DNA from: a virus | Reading direction: 5' to 3' (one strand) | Virus record (IMG/VR): IMGVR_UViG_3300017730_000096 | Coordinates: 1-23,029 of that record | DNA length: 23,029 nucleotides | In this document: positions 16,991 through 23,029 of the stretch, in pieces | Position numbering within the stretch: the first letter of the stretch is position 1 | How the letters are laid out: every line of letters starts with the position of its first letter | Translations under genes and position numbers: made by a program | Notes under the pieces: model-generated | The model's database searches: none | What the model was told of the DNA's origin: nothing | Seen by the model: the letters and a program-made list of their open reading frames with translations, nothing else

Positions 16991-18151
16991 TTAATTATTT
17001 TTTTTTATACTTCTAATCTTTAAACCTCGACCTGAATCTTGATTTAGAGATCTTACTTTGAAGCCAGATTTTGATGTGACTTGTGGAGCTGATCTTACAT
17101 CCATATTTATGTTTTTTGTTTTTTTGGATATATTATCAACAGCATCAGCCTTGCCTTGTTCGTAAAAGAACTTAGCATACTTGTCTGGATTCATGGCCAT
17201 AGATAAAGCTCTATGATACTGCGAAGTGTTTTTTACCAAACCTCTATCATCAACATATTGTTTAATAAAATTATCGATAGACGATTGACTCTTTTTAACA
17301 TCTTCAACAGCAGAAGGTAAATAAGAAATTTTCTTATCATTAATAACAAACTCAAAACCTTTGAAATCTTTATTAAATACTTTATTAGTTTCTTCTTTAA
17401 ACCAATTTAGCTTATTAGCTGCTTCCTTTTCGTAAACAGCATTTTGCTCTATGTACTTTCTATAAGCTTTTATTTCCTTATCATCACTCTCAGAAACAAC
17501 TCCTCTTGACTCAAGCGGAAGTTTGTATTTTTCTTTTTGTTCTTTAAAGTACTTTTTAGCTTTAGATAGTTCTCTTTTTTTTGCTAGTTGTTTTTTCTTT
17601 TTTTCTTTGTCATCATCTAAATCCTCATCATAACCAAACTTATCATCCATTAAATATTGTATATCTTCTGAATCTAAACCTTCTTCGGTTACAGAATAAT
17701 AACTAGCAATTAAAGAATCAGGATTCATAGAATCATAATCTTGTTGTAATTTTACAAAATCATCAATCCCTCTTCCTGTTTCTTTTTTGTATTCAAAGTA
17801 AGCTTTGACGTCTTCAGGTAATTCCTCTGACGTATTACGCTTAACAATGAAATCATCCAGTGAAGATACCTCTTCACCGTATTTGTTTTCAATATATGAA
17901 AGAACGTCACTATCTGACATTTCTGGAGCAGAAACTTCTTGAGCTTCAACTTCAGGTTCTTTAACTTTTTCTTCTACTACTGATTCCTTTTCAGGAGGAG
18001 CCTTTTGAAGATTAATACGCTCTACACCATCCTGTGGTGCGGAATTGTCTAATGCCTCTTGCTGAGCTTCATGCTTATCAAGTAGTTCTTTTTCAATTTC
18101 TTGTGTTGATTTAGATTCCATTTCACCTAAATCTTTTACTTTAATTTCCAT
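16991..18151 (-). CDS. Probable capsid scaffolding protein
   Basis: This 386-residue protein is very hydrophilic and helical. The N-terminal 80 residues are Glu/Gln/Pro/Val-rich and look disordered. A densely acidic patch (about 160-182, DDKFGYDEDLDDD) runs straight into a Lys-rich helix (about 182-212), and the C-terminus is basic (GRGLKIRSIKKNN). Known scaffolds are charged, coiled, and use a small basic C-terminal helix to bind the capsid protein. The position between portal and capsid genes is the canonical scaffold place in T7 and many other phages. No protease motif is visible, so a scaffold-protease fusion is unlikely. A promoter-like box lies 16 bases before the ATG. An internal ATG at codon 11 is a possible alternative start, but the upstream ATG has the leader shared with the gene starting at 15465. 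Confidence 0.7.
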   Translation of the reverse strand: MEIKVKDLGEMESKSTQEIEKELLDKHEAQQEALDNSAPQDGVERINLQKAPPEKESVVEEKVKEPEVEAQEVSAPEMSDSDVLSYIENKYGEEVSSLDDFIVKRNTSEELPEDVKAYFEYKKETGRGIDDFVKLQQDYDSMNPDSLIASYYSVTEEGLDSEDIQYLMDDKFGYDEDLDDDKEKKKKQLAKKRELSKAKKYFKEQKEKYKLPLESRGVVSESDDKEIKAYRKYIEQNAVYEKEAANKLNWFKEETNKVFNKDFKGFEFVINDKKISYLPSAVEDVKKSQSSIDNFIKQYVDDRGLVKNTSQYHRALSMAMNPDKYAKFFYEQGKADAVDNISKKTKNINMDVRSAPQVTSKSGFKVRSLNQDSGRGLKIRSIKKNN

Positions 18152-18166
18152 TTGATTTAATTTTTA

Positions 18167-18174
18167 CAAAGTTA
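18167..18174 (-). promoter_or_regulatory. Promoter-like box TAACTTTG upstream of the scaffold gene
   Basis: The minus-strand TAACTTTG matches TAnnTTTG and lies 16 bases from the scaffold ATG in the short gap after the 43-residue gene. Just upstream, 18180-18195 is an AT-only inverted repeat (7-base arms, 2-base centre) that may help melting or bind a regulator. No clear -33 element is visible. Confidence 0.4.
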
Positions 18175-18204
18175 ATAATAATTATAAATATAATTTTAGG
18201 TGTA

Positions 18205-18336
18205 TTAAATATTTGAAAATCTTCTTTTGGATTCCCAAAATCTTCTTTTGGTTTTGCCTAAAATTAATTTTCTTTCTACCCTTAAATTAAATTCTTCTCT
18301 GATTTGGGTTAACTGCGGCCCACTTACTTTTTGCAT
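18205..18336 (-). CDS. Small basic 43-residue protein between portal and scaffold
   Basis: The minus-strand ATG at 18336 opens a frame of 43 codons ending in TAA at 18205-18207. It starts ten bases after the portal stop, spacing that matches the rest of the operon, and fills a gap that would otherwise be the longest in the window. The predicted product is strongly basic, with VERKLILGKTKRRFWESKRRFS near the C-terminal half containing two KRRF heptads. There is no Cys, signal peptide or membrane segment. I do not recognise it. The Arg/Lys density suggests nucleic-acid or acidic-protein contact; the acidic scaffold encoded next door is an attractive partner, but this is speculation. The repeat and small size leave open that it is a non-coding structured element instead. 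Confidence 0.5.
   Translation of the reverse strand: MQKVSGPQLTQIREEFNLRVERKLILGKTKRRFWESKRRFSNI
18216..18251 (-). repeat. Tandem 15-base direct repeat with 21-base period and hairpin
   Basis: The 15 bases AAAATCTTCTTTTGG (plus strand) occur at 18216-18230 and again at 18237-18251. The period is exactly 21 bases, or seven codons, and it encodes the two KRRF copies of the small protein. The second copy extended by two bases (18235-18251) is also a small hairpin with arms CCAAAA/TTTTGG and a five-base loop. Confidence 0.8.
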
Positions 18337-18346
18337 TATATTTTAT

Positions 18347-20782
18347 TTATCTTGGATTGAATTCAGCCAAATCAAAACCATCTAAAGTATCTTCATTAGA
18401 TTCAAAACTTATAGGTGGTAAATTATTCTTTCTTTGTTCGATTAATTTTGATTGTTCGGTATTAGCTTGACTTATTCTTTTGTTTTTAGCTTTCTCTCTA
18501 CTTTTTTCTCTTTGATCTACAGCTTCTTCTTCTCTGCCTTTTAATTGCATATTATAATCAAATTCAACTTGCATTAACTCACGTTTTAACATAGCTTCAT
18601 TTTTAAGCCTTTCAATATCAAAAGCTACTTCTGCTTGTTTTGCTTGCATTTTTACTTGAGCTTCCATTTGAATTTTTTTCATTTCTTGTTCAGCTTGCAT
18701 TTGTTGAACTTGCATTTTTGTTTGCGCATCCATTTGTTTTTGTGTCATTGCAAATTGCTGATCTTTCTCTTGTTTCTTTTGTCTTTTTACTTTAAGTAAT
18801 TGATTTGCAAGTTTAATGTTTTTTAATTCTCTTATATCAATAGCATCTTCTAAATTTATATCGTTTTTAGATAAAGCCATTTGAATATTTTGTTCTAGCT
18901 GAGCTTTTTCTTCTTCATCCGGAGCAACTTCTATAAATATTCCAAAGTCATATATGTATAAATCTTTTATCTCTTCTAGTATACCTACATTGTATTTGCC
19001 TATTTGCATTTTAAATTCCTCTTTGAATTCTGCATACTGTAATATATCTGCAATTCTTACAGATAAAGCTTCTGCTAAAGTTTGAGTAATATATAAACTA
19101 CCATGTAAAATATGACGAGTTGCTGTATTAGAATTTAAAGCCGCTAATTTTTGCACACCTACTAAAGCATATGGGTCGGGTTTTGAACCATCTCTAGCTT
19201 CATTTAAACCTGTCACACCTCTTAGCATATCCATATAATGATTATAAGTTCCTATTAAACTATTAATCTTGCCTTGACCACTACTAGCTGTTAGCTGTTG
19301 GATAGGTACTCTAGCGTTATTAAATTCACCATCTTGGGTATAGCTTCTTCCAATAACAGAACCGGTTTGAAAATATAACCTTAATGCATCTTGGGGGTTG
19401 TAAGCATTACCTGTTCCTAGGTCTACTTCATTTAATCCATCTGCATCTATAAAAACCCCATCCGGTACAGTCCTTGCGATTACTTGTTGAAGTTTTAAAT
19501 GCGTCATTTGAATTAAATCAGCAAATGTAATCATACGTCTTACTAAGGATTCTATTACACCTTTATACATTCTTGGAGCGCAAGCCACATAATTAGGCAT
19601 GGCATATTGAGAAGCCGACTGTGGTCTTACCATGTTCTCCATTTTATTCCATTGAAGCATTATATTTGTTCCCATAACCATAACACCTTCATACCATACA
19701 TCTATTTTCTTCTCTACTTTCTCAAAGTTCCCTTCATCCATCATTTCTTCAGGGGGGTTAAATTGATCGTCTTTTTCTATAACTCTTGCTCCGCCTCCAT
19801 CTAGTTTCTTTTTCTTATATACTATTGAGTTAGTTGTTTTATAATTAAAATATAATAACGTTGCAGTATCTCTATTAAATATACTATTTTCATAAAATTG
19901 AGCTACATTATAATAATCATACCACGCTTGACTATATTTAGAAATTTCATCTAAATCATCATTAGTTAAAGTTGGATCAATTTTAGGAAGCTCTGTCATT
20001 GGGACAGTTTTTATTTCACCCCAATAGAAACAATCTTTAAAATACGGATCTTCCGTATAACTATATACTACATTAGCTGGATCCACATAATCCACTTTTA
20101 CTCCTTCACCAGCTAAAAAATACTGCTTTGTCATTCCAACACCTAGTACCGTTAAATCATAATCAACTCTTTTTCTAACTTGAGAATAATGATTTTCTTC
20201 AAATAAAGTATTTATAGCTTCTTCTTCTGCAATCTCGATTCCTGGTTTGTAATTTAACTGCATGTACAATGCCAACTCTTCATCATTATTTGGAAGTTCA
20301 TCTGGATCAGTTGCAAAAGGGTTTACACCAAATCCTTTTTGTATTTGACTTAGTATAGGTTTAGCCACCATATCTGCCTCAATCATATCTTGAAATGAAG
20401 AACGATTCTCAGCAGACAGAGCATCTTGAGAATATGCTTGAACTTTAAACAATCTGTCTGACATTCCATTAACTACAATGTCAACAAACTTAGGTATAAT
20501 AGGAACAGGTGTCCAATCTAAATTTAAATAACTTAAGTCGCCATCTATTGCTAATTCATTTTTATATTTTTGAACTGACTGTTCACCTCTAGCGTACAGT
20601 CTTAATCTGTGATAATCTCTCCATTGAGAGTAAAACCTACAAGTACTGCTGTCTTTTCGAAACCATTCATATTGAATTGCTTGTCCAATTTGCAATCCAT
20701 ATTCTACCGTATCTTTTTCACTATCAGAAACAAATAAGCTCGGAAACCCAACTGGGTTTATATCAATTTTTACATCTACCAT
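18347..20782 (-). CDS. Portal protein
   Basis: This 811-residue protein should form the dodecameric ring at the single capsid vertex through which DNA enters and leaves. The N-terminus has the aromatic/charged pattern typical of portals in Bacteroidetes podoviruses (about 25-110: IQYEWFRKD, YHRLRLYARGEQ, and WTPVPIIPKFVDIVVNGM). A central region (about 410-600) holds the expected helix-rich stem and wing, and residues about 665-775 are a long Gln/Met/Lys/Glu coiled coil that may form the internal barrel or bind internal proteins. Length is long compared with many siphophage portals but ordinary for crAss-like ones. The ATG overlaps the terminase stop by one base (TAATG), so translation is coupled. 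A promoter-like box lies 44 bases upstream inside the terminase gene. The assignment rests on motif flavour, length and position next to the terminase. Confidence 0.88.
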   Translation of the reverse strand: MVDVKIDINPVGFPSLFVSDSEKDTVEYGLQIGQAIQYEWFRKDSSTCRFYSQWRDYHRLRLYARGEQSVQKYKNELAIDGDLSYLNLDWTPVPIIPKFVDIVVNGMSDRLFKVQAYSQDALSAENRSSFQDMIEADMVAKPILSQIQKGFGVNPFATDPDELPNNDEELALYMQLNYKPGIEIAEEEAINTLFEENHYSQVRKRVDYDLTVLGVGMTKQYFLAGEGVKVDYVDPANVVYSYTEDPYFKDCFYWGEIKTVPMTELPKIDPTLTNDDLDEISKYSQAWYDYYNVAQFYENSIFNRDTATLLYFNYKTTNSIVYKKKKLDGGGARVIEKDDQFNPPEEMMDEGNFEKVEKKIDVWYEGVMVMGTNIMLQWNKMENMVRPQSASQYAMPNYVACAPRMYKGVIESLVRRMITFADLIQMTHLKLQQVIARTVPDGVFIDADGLNEVDLGTGNAYNPQDALRLYFQTGSVIGRSYTQDGEFNNARVPIQQLTASSGQGKINSLIGTYNHYMDMLRGVTGLNEARDGSKPDPYALVGVQKLAALNSNTATRHILHGSLYITQTLAEALSVRIADILQYAEFKEEFKMQIGKYNVGILEEIKDLYIYDFGIFIEVAPDEEEKAQLEQNIQMALSKNDINLEDAIDIRELKNIKLANQLLKVKRQKKQEKDQQFAMTQKQMDAQTKMQVQQMQAEQEMKKIQMEAQVKMQAKQAEVAFDIERLKNEAMLKRELMQVEFDYNMQLKGREEEAVDQREKSREKAKNKRISQANTEQSKLIEQRKNNLPPISFESNEDTLDGFDLAEFNPR

Positions 20783-23028
20783 TAAGTACGTATTTTGCTA
20801 TATATTCCCTTATTATTATACATTGCAAAGTTAATCTTTATTTTTGACTCTTTTTTTTGCGGTGTGTATAAGTGTTTTTGATTAGCCATTATAGCCAGTC
20901 CGGTACTTATACTTGCATCAAACTTAGTTCTGTTGTTAATATTAAATCTAGCCCAGTCTTCTAAAGTACGATTAAAATACATACTACCCATATCCAATTT
21001 ATCTCTAAACGAACCTTCCATATCCATACCTACATACTTTTCTATATAGCTTTCAATAGCACTAGCATGAGCCTGTTTTACTTCTTCAGAAGAATTAGGT
21101 ATTCCTCCTATTTCTTTTTCTGATTTTGATAATTTATTATAAATTTTATCAGGCCTATTCATACAGTATTTTCTATACCCTCTGTTTTTAAAATGATATA
21201 ATAATCTAGGTTTATTATTTTCTATTAATATTGGCATTCCATAAAACACACAAGCCATAAGAACGTCTTCAAAAAACAACTCTGCTGTTTGAGGTCTAGC
21301 AACATACTCTAAAAAAAACTCATTACTAGGAGCGTTATCCATATTAAATTTAGTTAGACCATGCAATGCTCCATTAGATCCGCCACCACCTACTATTCCA
21401 GATATATCATATGAGTCACAACCAAAGCTGCCTAAATGTTCGTTACCCGGCAAATACTTTCCGTTGTTATTTAACCTGCAATTTTGCAAGTTTTTTTCTG
21501 GTATCCAAGAAACTAAAAACCTACCTCTTGAATCTGGAGACCATACTACTTTAGAATCTTTGATTCCATCTTTCCAACTAAATTTGCCTTGCGTTAAAAA
21601 ATGTTCTTTAATTAAAGAGTCATTGTAATCTATTTGCTGATAAATTTTTGTTAAATTAAATAATGACTGTTTACTTTCATCTCTAAAGGCATGTGAATCA
21701 GTTCTTGGAAATTGCCTGTAAAATTCATTTAAAACATCTGGATCTTTTTTTAATGATTCTACTTCGTTTTCCCAATAATTAATAGCACCATGATAAATAA
21801 ACTCTCCATCAGAACCTATAATACTTTTGTCTGGAGTCTTAAACACAGGCATTCCGTACCTATCTATGTATCCTTCAAAATTCCATTCCATAGGTATAAA
21901 AAGATTATATAGTCCACTTTTTGTTTGACCGTTTTGATTTCTGTCTTTTACATCAGAATCATAAAATAATTTTTTAAAATTAGAACCTCCTTTATCTAGC
22001 GCGTTAGACGTAGAGCCCATCATGCACTTTCCAATAATTTTACTACCCAACCTTAAACAAGTCTTGGTTACATTCCAATTATTTATAATATTATCTGGCT
22101 TTAACCATTTACCTGATTCATCATGAATTAATAGTTTTAATTTTTCCCCATCATAACTGTTGTCTGCAGTGTTCTTCCAATCTATAGTTGTATCTAATCC
22201 TTCTAACTCTTCTTCATTTGCTTGAAACATATTTTTTTTAGTAATCTTAGAAGCTGGTACTCTGTAGGCTAATTCAGTTTTTGGTCTATCCATACCGTCC
22301 TGTATCGGTTTAAAAAAGAAAGGATAGTTGTTGGAAATAGGAACTACTTTATCTGTAAACATTTTTTTAGCATCAGATCCTGTTTTAGAAAGTACACCTA
22401 CTCTTGCATCTTTACTTATAGTAGCTGTATTAACCGCTTCACAAGAACCCATAAACGAAAAACCTGAACGTCTTATTTTCAAATAACACATACCAAAACT
22501 TCTTTTATCAGCCTTGCATGCTTCCCAAAAAATATAAAATATTCTGTTAGCTTCTCGAAACTCTGGTTTACCAATATCTATTTTTGTCCATTGCAAATAC
22601 ATATAATGAGTACCTGTTATGTATGTAGGGGTTCCGTTATTATAAAACCAAAAACCTTCGTCTCTTCTATCAAACTCAGTTTCAATATAGTCAACCCATT
22701 GGTTTTTAAATTCAGTATTCATTTCGTGCCATTGAAATATTGAATTAATTTTTGATAGAATTTTGGGATACTCAAATACTGACCAATATTGATCTGAAGT
22801 TTTTTTAGATTTTTTGAAAATTTGCTTTGGAGTTTTTGGTAAACCAATTAACAGACCATTAATATTATATATGTCACCTACCGTACCGTCTTTACTAATA
22901 ACAACTAAATCATGTTTAGGATTATAACCATAAGACCAGGATTTATGCTGATTCATCTTTAGCATAGATTGTTTAGATACATGGTTTTTTACAACAGTAT
23001 ATAATTTATTTTGATCGTCTTTCTGCAA
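20782..23028 (-). CDS. Terminase large subunit (DNA-packaging ATPase/nuclease), start not resolved
   Basis: This protein drives ATP-dependent DNA translocation into the prohead and cuts concatemeric DNA. Numbering from the first full codon, the ATPase half shows a Walker A-like RRSGFS (186-191), Walker B LLIHDE (299-304) and a coupling motif GST (338-340). The nuclease half has an RNase H-like set: Asp538 in GCDSYD, Glu603 in ILIENN, and Asp704 in TKFDASISTGLA. The Walker A lacks the usual lysine. The block FWFYNNGTPTYITGTHYMYL (126-145) is of a type I associate with terminases of Bacteroidetes podoviruses. The frame is open to the right edge. The first full codon is TTG, which may be Leu inside a longer gene, so treat the 5' end as partial. 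The stop overlaps the portal start. Confidence 0.92.
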   Translation of the reverse strand: MQKDDQNKLYTVVKNHVSKQSMLKMNQHKSWSYGYNPKHDLVVISKDGTVGDIYNINGLLIGLPKTPKQIFKKSKKTSDQYWSVFEYPKILSKINSIFQWHEMNTEFKNQWVDYIETEFDRRDEGFWFYNNGTPTYITGTHYMYLQWTKIDIGKPEFREANRIFYIFWEACKADKRSFGMCYLKIRRSGFSFMGSCEAVNTATISKDARVGVLSKTGSDAKKMFTDKVVPISNNYPFFFKPIQDGMDRPKTELAYRVPASKITKKNMFQANEEELEGLDTTIDWKNTADNSYDGEKLKLLIHDESGKWLKPDNIINNWNVTKTCLRLGSKIIGKCMMGSTSNALDKGGSNFKKLFYDSDVKDRNQNGQTKSGLYNLFIPMEWNFEGYIDRYGMPVFKTPDKSIIGSDGEFIYHGAINYWENEVESLKKDPDVLNEFYRQFPRTDSHAFRDESKQSLFNLTKIYQQIDYNDSLIKEHFLTQGKFSWKDGIKDSKVVWSPDSRGRFLVSWIPEKNLQNCRLNNNGKYLPGNEHLGSFGCDSYDISGIVGGGGSNGALHGLTKFNMDNAPSNEFFLEYVARPQTAELFFEDVLMACVFYGMPILIENNKPRLLYHFKNRGYRKYCMNRPDKIYNKLSKSEKEIGGIPNSSEEVKQAHASAIESYIEKYVGMDMEGSFRDKLDMGSMYFNRTLEDWARFNINNRTKFDASISTGLAIMANQKHLYTPQKKESKIKINFAMYNNKGIYSKIRT
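20826..20833 (-). promoter_or_regulatory. Possible promoter box TAACTTTG ahead of the portal gene
   Basis: The minus-strand TAACTTTG matches TAnnTTTG, identical to the box before the scaffold gene, and lies 44 bases upstream of the portal ATG. It falls inside the terminase coding region (encoding part of KINFAM), so chance is a real alternative. Confidence 0.25.
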
Positions 23029-23029
23029 A

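Noticed and set aside
17752-17949. A 65-codon minus-strand frame inside the scaffold gene
   Set aside because: It is an out-of-frame overlap with the scaffold, has no plausible initiation signal and looks like a shifted reading of Lys/Glu-rich codons.
18216-18251. CRISPR-like or operator repeat
   Set aside because: There are only two copies with a six-base spacing, and the period is exactly seven codons of an open frame, so a coding repeat explains it better.

Overview
This window is one contiguous structural (virion morphogenesis) block of a tailed, podovirus-like bacteriophage. Every supportable gene lies on the minus strand and is read from right to left. The DNA is AT-rich, roughly one third GC by eye. 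Gaps between genes are tiny (1-bp and 4-bp overlaps, then 1 to 72 bp), except for about 195 bp between the portal and scaffold genes, which itself holds a small gene. No gene-free stretch exceeds 300 bases, and I saw no tRNA, integrase, transposon or CRISPR. The AT richness, mostly Shine-Dalgarno-poor starts with A-rich leaders, intergenic TAnnTTTG boxes (the Bacteroidetes -7 promoter element), and the flavor of the terminase, portal and capsid proteins all suggest a phage of a Bacteroidota host, plausibly a marine flavobacterium. The head proteins look most like those of crAss-like phages and their Cellulophaga-phage relatives. That assignment comes from remembered motif resemblance, not a database search.

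Layout in transcription order: large terminase (20782-23028, open at the right edge); portal (18347-20782); a previously unlisted 43-residue basic protein (18205-18336); probable scaffold (16991-18151); major capsid protein (15538-16968), followed by a clear intrinsic terminator; a conserved-looking 250-residue protein (14713-15465); two neck/tail-connector candidates (13704-14645 and 12779-13699); a 1652-residue tail nozzle-like protein (7824-12782); a 250-residue structural protein (7062-7814); and three proteins that by order and composition resemble the T7 internal ejection set (6246-7022, 4415-6244, and a giant protein at 1-4398 that is open at the left edge).

The giant protein is the most interesting item. 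Reading all 1466 codons from the ATG at 4398 to base 1 shows no stop. It begins with two copies of a 30-residue repeat, has Gly/Ala-rich hydrophobic stretches in its middle, then a GC-rich Ser/Asp/Thr linker, a zincin-type HELFH metallopeptidase domain, and further linker and helical segments. Its position at the end of an ejection-protein series suggests that the phage packages a metallopeptidase in the virion and delivers it with the genome.

How the genes likely work together: the terminase packages DNA through the portal into a capsid assembled from the major capsid protein on the scaffold. The two connector candidates and the nozzle-like protein build the short tail. The last three proteins probably sit inside the head above the portal and are ejected into the host. 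Promoter-like boxes precede the portal, scaffold, 14645 and 7022 genes, and the terminator follows the capsid gene, so the block probably makes several nested transcripts that favor capsid production.
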